Part shown: one piece after another, positions 8,746 to 18,300 of the stretch
Layout: every line of letters begins with the position of its first letter
Position numbering within the stretch: the first letter of the stretch is position 1
Assembly: GCF_015680235.1 (NCBI RefSeq)
Contig: NZ_JADLJL010000002.1
Span: 1 to 64,000, forward strand
DNA length: 64,000 nucleotides
Source: Pseudomonas guariconensis
GTDB lineage: Bacteria > Pseudomonadota > Gammaproteobacteria > Pseudomonadales > Pseudomonadaceae
Direction: 5' to 3'
Notes under the pieces: generated by a model
Database searches by the model: none
Seen by the model: only the letters and a program-made list of their open reading frames with translations
What the model was told of the DNA's origin: nothing
Program-made: the position numbers and the translations under genes

Positions 8746-10475
8746 GTGTAATGCTCATTGTTGGTGGTGTTGATCACTTCCAGCTGGTGGAAGGCATTGA
8801 TGCTGGCGTAGAGGGCAAAGAAGTGAGAAAGCACACAACTGAACAGGTAGAGATCTCCTTCGCAGAGGAATGCGTGCTGGTCGAGCTTCAATTGCGTGCG
8901 CAAACCGCGAATGGGCAGGCCATTGATCAGCCAGTCCAGCGGTTCGGTTTGCGCGCTCCCTATGCCGTCGAGGCGCTTGCGTGTCGCCCGTGCCTGTTGG
9001 ATGTCATGCAGGGCGGCGAAATCGTAGGCACCGATCACTGCCTTGAGGGGCTCGGCCGACAGCAGCGACAGGTAGTTCAGGGACAGGTTGGATATCAGCG
9101 TCCACTGCAGCTGGCCGTCCAGTACCGGCCTGAACGGCCGAGTGGGCTGGCAGATATTGCGGTAGCTGGCCAGGGGCGGGGAGAACTCGCTGTTGACGCA
9201 GATATCGCCGACACCCAGTGCCAGCGGCAGGTCCCGGTTCGTGCAGGTCAGGTCGATAGAGGCGGTTTCCAGCTGGCCCACATAGAGGCTTTCATCTGCC
9301 CGGACGAACGCTATCCGGTGCGCCAGGCCATCGCCACGCAACGAGTTCTCGACCTTGCAACGGTAATACAACGCCGTGCGCCCCTGGGCATGCTCGATCT
9401 CGTGGGCAAACGATTCGAAAGGGTGAAACACCCGTAGTTGTTCACCCAGGTGGCCATCGGTCGAGCGCCGCCAACTCGCCACGCGATCGACGCTGAAGAT
9501 CTCGTAGGCATCGGGTCGTTTGCCGCAAGGCGTCAACCGCACCTGTTCGACCTGGCCGGAGAGATCGATGGGTTCGGCACTGTGTTCGAACAGGTTGACT
9601 GCAGGTGTACAGAACAGGCTGAAATCCCCCTTGCCGACACGCAGCGTGGCGGGTAAGGGGCGGTTGAAATGAAACGCGATGCGTACATTGCGGCTCGCCT
9701 GTTCTGGCCAAAGCCGACGTAGGCCGGTCAGGCCAAAGAAATGGAAGCGTTGGGGAAAGACGAAGTATTCCTGCAGAATTCGGTAGCCATCGAAGACGTT
9801 ACGGGGGTAGGGCAACAATGCCTCATCGGGGCTGAAACCCGGAAAGTGGATGTTGCTGGCGGGCAGGTGTTGGACCTCGCCGTTGATGGTCACGCTGATG
9901 AATTCGAGGTACTGCGATAACCACAGGTAGAGCGTTTGCGCGCAGGCCTTTTCACCGCTCAGGTAGAACGTCAGGTCATCGCAGGCCAACGCGTTCAGCG
10001 GACGTTGGACCAGGGGAACCAGGTCGATGCGTACAATCGACCCATCGGAGGCCCGAGCCGCACTCGCTTCGCCAATGTCGAAAGGGTGGAGCTTCACCTC
10101 GGTACAGCTTCGATATTCGCAGGTGATGCCATTCACCGGGTGCGCGAACAAGCGTGAACCCTTGGGAATGACGTGTGGCTGGCTGAGGGATTGTTCCAGC
10201 GGTGTGAATTGGATGATCGTGGCGCTGGGCAACGGGCGTAGATAATTGGGCCAAAGCATCTGCAGCATGGTGTGCGTCAGTTCTGGCAAGTCGTCTTCGA
10301 GCTTCAGCCGCAGTTTCGCGGTGAGGAAGGCAAAGCCTTCCAGCAGTCGCTCCACGTCCGGGTCGCTGCTCGTTTCTCCCAAAAAGCGAGCGAGCTGAGG
10401 GTTGTCTTTCGCAAAATCCGCACCCAGTTCGCGCAAGTAGCGAAGCTCTTCGCCAAAGCATTCTTTCAACGACAT
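8709..10475 (-). CDS. tssF: T6SS baseplate protein TssF
   Basis: 588 residues, full TssF (ImpG/VasA) length. The start SLKECFGEELRYLRELGADFAKDNPQLA-type region, then GETSSDPDVERLLEGFAFL and LPELTHTMLQMLWPNYLRPLPS near residues 65-85, are diagnostic. TssF2-TssG forms the core of the baseplate wedge. The gene starts 4 bases after the tssE stop. Confidence 0.96.
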   Translation of the reverse strand: MSLKECFGEELRYLRELGADFAKDNPQLARFLGETSSDPDVERLLEGFAFLTAKLRLKLEDDLPELTHTMLQMLWPNYLRPLPSATIIQFTPLEQSLSQPHVIPKGSRLFAHPVNGITCEYRSCTEVKLHPFDIGEASAARASDGSIVRIDLVPLVQRPLNALACDDLTFYLSGEKACAQTLYLWLSQYLEFISVTINGEVQHLPASNIHFPGFSPDEALLPYPRNVFDGYRILQEYFVFPQRFHFFGLTGLRRLWPEQASRNVRIAFHFNRPLPATLRVGKGDFSLFCTPAVNLFEHSAEPIDLSGQVEQVRLTPCGKRPDAYEIFSVDRVASWRRSTDGHLGEQLRVFHPFESFAHEIEHAQGRTALYYRCKVENSLRGDGLAHRIAFVRADESLYVGQLETASIDLTCTNRDLPLALGVGDICVNSEFSPPLASYRNICQPTRPFRPVLDGQLQWTLISNLSLNYLSLLSAEPLKAVIGAYDFAALHDIQQARATRKRLDGIGSAQTEPLDWLINGLPIRGLRTQLKLDQHAFLCEGDLYLFSCVLSHFFALYASINAFHQLEVINTTNNEHYTWPLLTGRQPLI

Positions 10476-10479
10476 GGGG

Positions 10480-10896
10480 TCATCTCACTCGGGTGTAGCG
10501 GCTGTGGCCATCAACGAGCAGATCGATCTGCAACAGCTTTGCGCAATCATCGACTTGGACATGGCAATCCAGCCGTAGATGCAGCTCCAGCGGTGCCTGT
10601 GCGTTGGGGATGCCGTGTAAGGACTGGATCTGGATACGCGGTTCGTAGCGGCTGATCGTGCGGTGAATGTCTGCGCTCACTTCACGAAGCACATCCGTGT
10701 CGCTGAAATCGTGGCTGTTGAAGTCGCGCAAACCCAGGTCCGGGCTGCTTTGCGAGCAACCCTGGCGAGTGTTGAGCAGCGTTTCGAGATGACGCTTGAT
10801 CGCATCGAACGATGACGTCTGCCGGAATTCGTATTGCCGCCAGGGCTGTTGGCCCGCCGGGGCTTGTGCGACCAAGCGTTCGAAAAGCGTACTCAT
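10480..10896 (-). CDS. tssE: T6SS baseplate protein TssE (gp25-like)
   Basis: 138 residues. A gp25/lysozyme-like fold is indicated by IKRHLETLLNTRQGCSQSSPDLGLRD near residues 33-58 and ISRYEPRIQIQSL near residue 82. TssE links the baseplate to the sheath. The start overlaps the tssC stop by 4 bases (ATGA), so translation is coupled to the sheath gene. Confidence 0.94.
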   Translation of the reverse strand: MSTLFERLVAQAPAGQQPWRQYEFRQTSSFDAIKRHLETLLNTRQGCSQSSPDLGLRDFNSHDFSDTDVLREVSADIHRTISRYEPRIQIQSLHGIPNAQAPLELHLRLDCHVQVDDCAKLLQIDLLVDGHSRYTRVR

Positions 10897-12383
10897 TGGG
10901 TATCGAGCCGACCGACCAGGGAGATCTCGAAATTGGCGCCCATGTACTTGAAATGGGGGCGTACGGCGAGCGAGACCTGGTACCAGCCTGGATCGCCCGC
11001 AACGTCCGAGACTTCGATTCGGGCAGACCGCAGCGGACGGCGACTACGTACATCGGCAGAAGGATTTTCCTGGTCGGCGATGTACTGCTTGATCCATTTG
11101 TTGAGCTCGCTCTGCAGGTCGTTGCGCTCCTTCCAACTGCCGATCTGTTCACGTTGCAGCACCTTGATGTAATGGGCCAGGCGATTGACGATGAACAGGT
11201 AGGGCAACTGTGTACCGAGTTTGTAATTGGTCTGTGCTTGCTGGCCTTCCGGCGTTTTCGGGAAGGTCTTCGGCTTTTGCACGGAATTCGCGGAGAAGAA
11301 AGCGGCGTTGTCGCTTTCCTTGCGCATGGTCAGGGCGATGAAGCCTTCCTCGGCCAGCTCGAATTCCTTGCGGTCGGAAATCAATACTTCGGTCGGTATC
11401 TTGGCCTGAAGCTGCCCCAGGGATTCGTAGAAGTGAACAGGCAAGTCGTCGACCGCGCCGCCGGATTGCGGACCGATGATATTTGGGCACCAGCGATAGC
11501 GGGCAAAGCTGTCATTGATACAACTCGCCATCAGCAGGGCTGCATTGCCCCACAGGTAGTTATCATGGCGGCCATCGATGTTTTCGTCATAGCTGAAGCT
11601 GGCGATGGGGTGTTCCTGGCGGTCATAGACCGAACGCAGCATGAAGCGCGGCAGCACCAGGCCGACATGGCGGGCATCCTCGCTGTCGCGAAACGCACGC
11701 CATTTGGCAAAGCGAGGGCCTTCGAAAATATCCCTGACTTCTTTGAGATTGGGCAAGCCTTCGAAACTGCCCAAGTTGAAGAAGTCGGGGGCAGGGGCGG
11801 TAATGAACGGTGCGTGGGACATGGCGCCGACCGAGGCCATGTAACTTAATAATTTGATATCGGGCGAGGAAGGGCCGAAGTTGTAATTGCCGATCAGGGC
11901 GGCGATCGGTTCCCCGCCAAACTGGCCATAGCCTGCCGTGTAGACATGCTTGTATAAACCACTGCAGGTAATGTCTGCGGCGTTGTCGAAGTCTTCGAGC
12001 AAGTCTTCTTTGCAGGTGTGAAGTATCTCCAGTTTTATGTTTTCCCTGAAGTCCGTCCGGTCCACCAGAAGTTTCAGGCCACGCCATGCCGACTCGAGTG
12101 CCTGGAAGTCGGGATGGTGGAGAATGGCATCCATTTGCTTGCCGAGGAGGCGATCCAGTTCAGCGATCATCTGGTCTACGCGGTGCTTGTTGATCAGTTG
12201 ATCCGGTTCATCGCTTTCAAGTATTTGCGCAATGAATGTTGCGACGCCTTGTTTCGCAACCAAGTAGCCTTCCTGGTTTGGCGAAAGCATCGTCTCGGCC
12301 ATGACTTGGTCGAGCAATGTCTGGTTGCCTGACGTTTCGGCGGCCAGGTCTGTAACAAGAGGGGTGCTGTTCTGAGTCGGCAT
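10893..12383 (-). CDS. tssC: T6SS contractile sheath large subunit TssC
   Basis: 496 residues. Motifs of the large sheath subunit (VipB/ImpD) include HHPDFQALESAWRGLKLL near residue 90, GQFGGEPIAALIGNY near 155, and RFMLRSVYDRQEHP near 245. The C-terminus (YQVSLAVRPHFKYMGANFEI) is the usual TssC end. With TssB it forms the sheath whose contraction drives the Hcp tube. It is normally disassembled by ClpV, which is not encoded in this window. 58 bases separate it from tssB. Confidence 0.97.
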   Translation of the reverse strand: MPTQNSTPLVTDLAAETSGNQTLLDQVMAETMLSPNQEGYLVAKQGVATFIAQILESDEPDQLINKHRVDQMIAELDRLLGKQMDAILHHPDFQALESAWRGLKLLVDRTDFRENIKLEILHTCKEDLLEDFDNAADITCSGLYKHVYTAGYGQFGGEPIAALIGNYNFGPSSPDIKLLSYMASVGAMSHAPFITAPAPDFFNLGSFEGLPNLKEVRDIFEGPRFAKWRAFRDSEDARHVGLVLPRFMLRSVYDRQEHPIASFSYDENIDGRHDNYLWGNAALLMASCINDSFARYRWCPNIIGPQSGGAVDDLPVHFYESLGQLQAKIPTEVLISDRKEFELAEEGFIALTMRKESDNAAFFSANSVQKPKTFPKTPEGQQAQTNYKLGTQLPYLFIVNRLAHYIKVLQREQIGSWKERNDLQSELNKWIKQYIADQENPSADVRSRRPLRSARIEVSDVAGDPGWYQVSLAVRPHFKYMGANFEISLVGRLDTQ

Positions 12384-12441
12384 GTATGACGCTCCGTTGT
12401 CCGTGCTCGGCTTCTCGGTGAAGCCCTGTGTCGTGGTTGCC

Positions 12442-12945
12442 TCAGGCTTGGCCCGGACCTTCGAGCATCAGGCCCAGCTCCTGGGCGAGCTGCTTGCGCG
12501 TCTGCTCGTCGGTGAGCAGGTGCTGAAGGTGCTTGCGGAACGTGGGAACGTTGCCCATCGGGCCTTTCAAGGCAGCCAGCGCTTCGCGCAGCTCAAGCAG
12601 CTTGTTCAGCTCCGGTACCTGCCGCGCGATTCGATCCGGGCCGAAATCGCTGATCGACCTGAATTGCAGGTCGACAGTCAGCTCAGCGTCGGGTGCTGCA
12701 CCGAGCATGGAAGGGACAGCCATGTTCAGGCTCACCTCGGCATCGTTCAGCACATCGTTGAAGCTGTGCTTGTCGATACGCATGACCTGGCGATCTTCAA
12801 GGGGGCGGGGATCGTTCAAGCCAAAGTCCCCTAGCACCAGCATCTTGTGGGGAAGCTCGATCTCGGCCTGCTGGTCCCCAGTGGCGGGTACGTACTTGAT
12901 GTTGATGCGCTCTTTAGGTGCGACGGAACTTGAGCTTCTACTCAT
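12442..12945 (-). CDS. tssB: T6SS contractile sheath small subunit TssB
   Basis: 167 residues, family length. The segments ERINIKYVPATGDQQAEIELPHKMLVLGDF-type N-terminus (residues 11-40), DLQFRSISDFGPDRIARQVP near 90 and GPMGNVPTFRKHLQHLL near 130 identify VipA/ImpB. It is the first gene of the leftward T6SS operon, with the promoter expected in 12946-13252. In VAS-type systems the N-terminus of TssB/TssC carries the ClpV recognition helix. Confidence 0.96.
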   Translation of the reverse strand: MSRSSSSVAPKERINIKYVPATGDQQAEIELPHKMLVLGDFGLNDPRPLEDRQVMRIDKHSFNDVLNDAEVSLNMAVPSMLGAAPDAELTVDLQFRSISDFGPDRIARQVPELNKLLELREALAALKGPMGNVPTFRKHLQHLLTDEQTRKQLAQELGLMLEGPGQA

Positions 12946-13252
12946 GTCTTGTCTAACTTCCTGTTGTGTTTTGTAGGATATTTCATGCAGTTAGGAAAGT
13001 TTTTGTGGGAATATTCCTAAGATGCTGTATTTGCGGTTGCTGGTCGCTCTTTGTGCGAAAAAAACGATGCATCGAAAGCGGAGTTTTGGTCGAGTCAAAA
13101 AGTGTAAGTTAATATTTGTTTGTATAGCGTTTCTCGGATGATCTAAGCTCGCGCCTCATTGGGCTGGAGTACTTGGTGAGTAATCTTGGGAAATTTCAAC
13201 AAGGCTGCTTCACTCTTTCCACTATTTAAAAGAGCGCGGGGTAAAGTTTCGG
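12946..13252. promoter_or_regulatory. Divergent T6SS promoter region
   Basis: 307 bases between tssB (left) and vasI (right), clearly more AT-rich than the genes on either side. It contains an inverted repeat TTAGGAA (12991-12997) / TTCCTAA (13014-13020), with the perfect palindrome GGAATATTCC at 13008-13017 inside it. Several A/T tracts follow (13060-13120). I looked for a sigma-54 type GG-N10-GC element, expected in VasH-controlled systems, and did not find a convincing one. Which sites are used is inference. Confidence 0.55.
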
Positions 13253-13903
13253 GTGTTCAGTCAGTTGGCTTGTGGCCTTGGTCTTTGTTTGTGTGTGGGA
13301 TGTGTATTTGCGCAACCTGTGCCTGATTGCACACGGATTGTTTCCAACGTAAAGCGCCTGGCTTGTTTCGATGAGGCTGCCGGTACGCCACTGCAGGTAC
13401 CTGTGACGAAGAATGCATGGTTGGCACCAGAGGCCAGTGCCCCCAGCGTATCTTGGGTCATGGCCAACGAGGCCCAGCGTACGCCGGGCGATCTTGCGTT
13501 TCGCCTGGGCTTGCAGGACGACGGGCCAGCGGGGCAGCGCCGGCTGGTGATTTCAGCGCCTGCCATCGCCACCCTGGAGCCACGCCCGTACCTGGCCATC
13601 AGCTGCGTGCAGAATATCTCCAGGCTGCAATTGCTCACGGCCCGGCCTATCGATGGCAACCGTGTGACCTTGCAGTTGCGCACCGAACGCCAGGCAACCG
13701 ACACGCGACCCTGGCAGGTGCTGGAAAACGGTCAGTTGCTGGATGCGGGGCGTGGCCTGCCTGCCATCGAGCAGATCAAGGCGCTGATCGGAGGGCACCG
13801 AATCCATGTCGTCAGTGAGCATCCAGCCCTCGATGGGCTGAGCTTCGACGCCCAGGGGCTGGCCCCCTTGATCGATCAGGTGCGTAAAGCATGTCGCTGG
13901 TAA
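13253..13903 (+). CDS. vasI: T6SS-associated protein VasI/TagO family
   Basis: 216 residues from a GTG start. A secretion signal (residues 1-20, ...CVGCVFAQP) is followed by DCTRIVSNVKRLACFDEAAG near residues 25-44, the usual VasI/TagO opening, and a beta-rich domain with RPYLAISCVQNISRLQLLTAR near residues 100-125. VasI-type proteins are periplasmic or envelope accessory factors of V. cholerae-like T6SS. It is first in the rightward operon, and its end overlaps the tssA start by 13 bases. The signal has a cysteine (GCVFA) but not a clean lipobox, so lipoprotein status is unclear. Confidence 0.8.
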   Translation: MFSQLACGLGLCLCVGCVFAQPVPDCTRIVSNVKRLACFDEAAGTPLQVPVTKNAWLAPEASAPSVSWVMANEAQRTPGDLAFRLGLQDDGPAGQRRLVISAPAIATLEPRPYLAISCVQNISRLQLLTARPIDGNRVTLQLRTERQATDTRPWQVLENGQLLDAGRGLPAIEQIKALIGGHRIHVVSEHPALDGLSFDAQGLAPLIDQVRKACRW

Positions 13904-15345
13904 GCAAGGTCACTATGCAGGAAATCGCCCGGTTGCTGGCCCCTGTCGACTCGATGCAAGCGGCGGGTTTGTTCGATGTCGAGGACGAAACCTATCAGGC
14001 GATCGACCAGGAAATGGTCAAGTTGGGTGGCTTGCAAGAGGCCGCCATCGACTGGCCCTTCATCGAGGAGGCGTCCCGTCAGTACCTGGCGAGCCAGTGC
14101 AAGCATTTGCGGATCGTCGGGCACCTGGGAGTCGCCTGGCTGCGTAGCGGTTGTTGGGAGCACTGGTGTCATACGCTGGAGCTGCTGGCCGGTATGGTCG
14201 AGCGATACTGGGAAACCGCTCATCCCAAGCCCGGACCGACGGGGTTCCCTGGCAAGCGCAAACTGGTCGCCCTGTTGCTCAAGCGCCTGGCCGATGCCTT
14301 GCCGCATCTGGACCGCTTCAGCTACATGCCGGCCAGCGTGGAGGGGGCGAGAAAGGCGATCGCCTGCTTGCAGCAAGAAGCGATATCGGCACAGCTTGAT
14401 GTAGCGGCCCTGGAGGCACTGGAACGCGCGCTGCTCAAGCAGGCCGAGCTGTCCAGCGGGGCCGCGGATGCCGCTCCTGCCAGTGTGGCCCCGTCGATCA
14501 GTAGGGCTGCGCCGGCAACGGAAGCGCTCCGTCCGGTAGCCGTCAGTGTTTCCCTTGGCAATGAGCGCGAGACACGCCGTGCCGTGATGAGCATGGCCGA
14601 ATACATCAACCAGCAGGATCCGTATGACCCCACCGGCTACCAGCTGCGGCGTTTTGGGCTGTGGGCGCATATCCAGGCAGCCCCTCCTGCCAGGCGGGAA
14701 CAGCGTACCGAGCTGATGGCGGTGCCGCTGGACATCGCCGCGAGGTACGAGGAAGCCATTTCCAGTTCGGTGATCGATACCGCCTTGTTGCTGCGTGTGG
14801 AAAAGAGCGTCGTGGCTGCGCCGTATTGGATCAGGGGCAGCTTTCTGGCAGCGAGCATCGCGGCGAGCCTGGCCATGGAGGAGGTCGCCGAAGCGATTCG
14901 TCGTGCCACTGCCAGGTTCGTGCGGCGCCTGCCGGCCTTGGAGCAATTGCGTTTCAGCGATGGCACTGCCTTTGTCGACGAGCAATGTCTTGCCTGGCTC
15001 CGGGGGGAGGAGGCGCAGCCGATGCAGGAGGGGGCTGGGCAAGAGTTTCGCAGCCTGCGCGAGGAGATGCTCAGCCAGTTGGAGAGCAAGGGGGTGGAGC
15101 CGGTGCTTTTGCGATTGCAAGGTCTGCAATCGGCGTATCGATCGCCGCGCGAACGCTGTCACTCGACGGTGATCGCCGCCGACCTGCTCGCTGCTCGAGG
15201 CGTGTCATGGCTGGCCCAGGACCTGTGCGCCAGCGTTGCCGGGGCCATGCGCGCCATGACGGCTGACGCGTGGGAACCAGAGGTGTACCAGAAGCTGCAG
15301 CGTTATGGCGCGGCATCCGCATTGATCGATCAGGACAAGGAGTAG
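13891..15345 (+). CDS. tssA: T6SS protein TssA (ImpA-N domain, VasJ type)
   Basis: 484 residues. The N-terminal ImpA domain (about residues 1-130) includes CKHLRIVGHLGVAWLRSGCW and YWETAHPKPGPTGFPGKRK. The C-terminal half (residues 240-480) is the VasJ-type domain, with DPYDPTGYQLRRFGLWAHIQ near 240. TssA primes and caps sheath polymerisation. It lies between vasI and tssM as in V. cholerae, 9 bases before tssM. Confidence 0.93.
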   Translation: MSLVSKVTMQEIARLLAPVDSMQAAGLFDVEDETYQAIDQEMVKLGGLQEAAIDWPFIEEASRQYLASQCKHLRIVGHLGVAWLRSGCWEHWCHTLELLAGMVERYWETAHPKPGPTGFPGKRKLVALLLKRLADALPHLDRFSYMPASVEGARKAIACLQQEAISAQLDVAALEALERALLKQAELSSGAADAAPASVAPSISRAAPATEALRPVAVSVSLGNERETRRAVMSMAEYINQQDPYDPTGYQLRRFGLWAHIQAAPPARREQRTELMAVPLDIAARYEEAISSSVIDTALLLRVEKSVVAAPYWIRGSFLAASIAASLAMEEVAEAIRRATARFVRRLPALEQLRFSDGTAFVDEQCLAWLRGEEAQPMQEGAGQEFRSLREEMLSQLESKGVEPVLLRLQGLQSAYRSPRERCHSTVIAADLLAARGVSWLAQDLCASVAGAMRAMTADAWEPEVYQKLQRYGAASALIDQDKE

Positions 15346-15354
15346 ACGTCCCCA

Positions 15355-18300
15355 ATGAACAAGATCTGGAAATATTTCATGCGTTGGGGCTTGTCGAAGG
15401 TGACGCGAGCCGGTGCGGCCATGCCGCTGCTGCTAGGGGTTGCCATCTTCTTGGCGCTGGTTGCCATCTGGTGGATGGGGCCACATTGGCGCTGGCACGG
15501 GCAGTATCCGCTGGCAAGCATGGCGCACCGTAGTGTTGCCAGCCTCGTGTTGGTGTTGCTGCCATTGCTGTGCTGGCTGCTGGTGCTGCGCCTGCGCGTT
15601 CAACGGCTATATGCAGAGCGGCGGCAGGAGGCCGAAGTCCAGGCTGACCCCTGCCTGCCTTTCATACAGGCGCAGGAGTGTGCGCTCGATCGAGGGCTGG
15701 CGAACTACCTCGACAATGCGGGCGGGCAGCGTGCCCTGTACCAGTTGCCCTGGTACCTGGTGTTGGGAGCAGAGGGGGCCGGCAAGAGTAGTTTCATCGC
15801 CGGCTCGGACCAGGGTTTCTCCCTGACGCGCATCAGCAAGGCGCAAGCTCGCAGCTGCCAGGAAGAAAGCCTCGCCTATCCTGTGCAGTGGTGGATCGGC
15901 AACGACGCCGTGCTGATCGACCCGCCAGGCGAGCTCATCACCCAGAAGGCCCTTGCCGACTGCCCGCGCAGCGCACCGGGCGATACCGAGCCCGAACTGC
16001 CCGCGGGCACGCAGGCGAGGCTCTGGAGACACCTGTTGGGGTGGTTGGCACGCAACCGCAGCCGCCGGGCCCTAAATGGCCTGGTGCTTGTGGTCGACCT
16101 GGCTTCGTTGCTGCAAGCCCGGCCCGAGCAGCGTAAGGCACTGGCGGATGTGCTGCGTAGCCGGCTTCATGAGCTGAGTATCGAACTGGGCTCACGGTTG
16201 CCGCTCTATGTGGTGTTGAGCAAATTCGACCTGCTCGATGGCTTCGACCAGCTGTTCGCGCGCATGACGGCATCCCAACGGGAGCAGACACTCGGGTTCA
16301 CCTTCAAACTGGACGCGATCAGCACCTTCGACGCCTGGCTGGATGAGCTGGCATGTCACTACGACCGATTGGTCCAGGTTCTCCAAGAGCATATGCATGA
16401 TGGCTTGGGGGCCCTGGGCAATACAGAGCAGTGCCAGCGTCTGGTCTCATTGCAAGCACAATTGATTGGTTTGCGCCCTGCATTGATGAGCTTCTTGCGC
16501 GAGGCGCTTGCGAGTGACCGCTTCACGACGCCGGCATTGGTGCGCGGCTTGTACTTTTCATCGGTGCTTCAGCGCGGGGAGACGAACAACGCATTCCTCC
16601 GTGCGGCGGGGCTTCCTTACAAGGTGGGTGCGCCGCTGAGCGATGCCAAGCCCCAAGGCAGGTCGCTGGTCTATTTTGCACAGCACATCTTCCAACGGGT
16701 CGTCTACCAGGAGGCGGGGCTGGCTGGCGACAACGTGAAAATTGCTCGCGAAAAGCGCCGCCTGCGCTGGGTCAGTGCAGGGGTCGGGTTACTGGCCATC
16801 GTCATGATGGGAGCCACTTGGCATCGCTATTTCGACATCAACCGGAACAAGGCGACCAGTGTTCTGGCCAAGACTGCGGCATTCGGAAGCCGGGCAGTGG
16901 ATGAGCAATTGGACCCTACGGGCCGGAACCTGCTGGCACCGTTGGCGCAGATTCGTGATGCCGTCTCGGTGTATGGGGATTATCGATCCGCATGGCCCGT
17001 GCTGGCTGACTTCGGCCTGTATCAAGGCCGTGCGATTGGGCCCAGGGTCGATGCTGCCTACCTCAACCTGCTTTCACGACGTTTCTTGCCGGCGATTGCC
17101 AGTGGCGTCGTGGACGCCATGCTTGCTGCGCCTGGCGGTAGCGAGCAGCAGATGGCCGCACTCAGGGTCTATCGGATGATCGAAGATCGCTCCAGTCGCA
17201 AGGGGCAATGGGTCGAGGAATGGATGGCGCACCGGTGGCAGTCGGCCTACCCCGGCCAGGGGCAGGTACAGCGCGACCTGATGCGGCACTTGCAGTACGC
17301 CTTGGCCTATGCCGATACCGACCTGCTTGCGCTTCGACAACGTATCGATGAGGTCCAGCAGTCGCTGCGCAAAGTGCCGTTGCCGCAGCGGGTCTATGCC
17401 GGTCTCAAACGGCGAGCTCAGGAGCAACTACCAGGTAGCCTGGATTTGCGTCATCAGGTCGGCCCGGTGTTCGATCTCGTTTACCAGCCCGTCACCGATA
17501 ACGATGTAGAGGACGAAGGCCTGCTCCTCAGGCCGCTGCTGACGGCCAAAGGCTTCAAGACTTATTTCGTACCGCGTAGCCGAGAAGTCACCGACATGGC
17601 AATGGTTGACCAATGGGCGCTGGGGGAGCGCGACCGCCTCGACTACTCGGATGCTGATCGGGAAGTGCTCACCGAGCAGATCCGAGACCTCTATAGCATG
17701 GATTACATCGACAGTTGGCGGCGAGCCTTGAATGCGTTCGCGATTGTCGATTTTCAGGATCTGGGGCATGGCGTCTCGGTATTGGAACATCTGACCGGCC
17801 CAGCCGCCCCGTTGCGTCGACTGTTGGAAACGGTGCGGGACAATACCCTCATCGAGACCCTCGAACCGCCAGGGCAGGAGCGCACTGCAAGGGTTGGCCT
17901 GGAGGGGCTGGGGCGAGGTGACGAACAACAGGTGTCGAACATCCGACGGGCCTTCGCCAGCTTGAACGGGTTACTGGAGGCAAAGGAGGGCCGCCCGAGC
18001 TATTACGATGAGACATTGGCTGCCATGAGCGCCGTCCATGACTATGCCAGAGCGGTGCAGGAAAGCCCGAACCGTGGCAAGTCCGCCTTGCAGGCGGTGC
18101 TCCAGCGCTTTTCGATGAAGGGCCCCGATCCGATTGCGACATTGCAGCGCGTTGCTACAGGCCTGCCCGAGCCAATTCGCAAGCAGGTCAGCGCAGTGGC
18201 AGAACAGACGGCGTACGTGCTGGTCGTCGAAGCGTTGCGTGAACTGGATCGGCGCTGGGATGCCGAGGTGTACAGCTTCTTCCAGCAACGCCTGGCCGGG

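Noticed and set aside
12946..13252. Sigma-54 promoter for the T6SS operons
   Set aside because: No properly spaced GG-N10-GC element was found in either direction.
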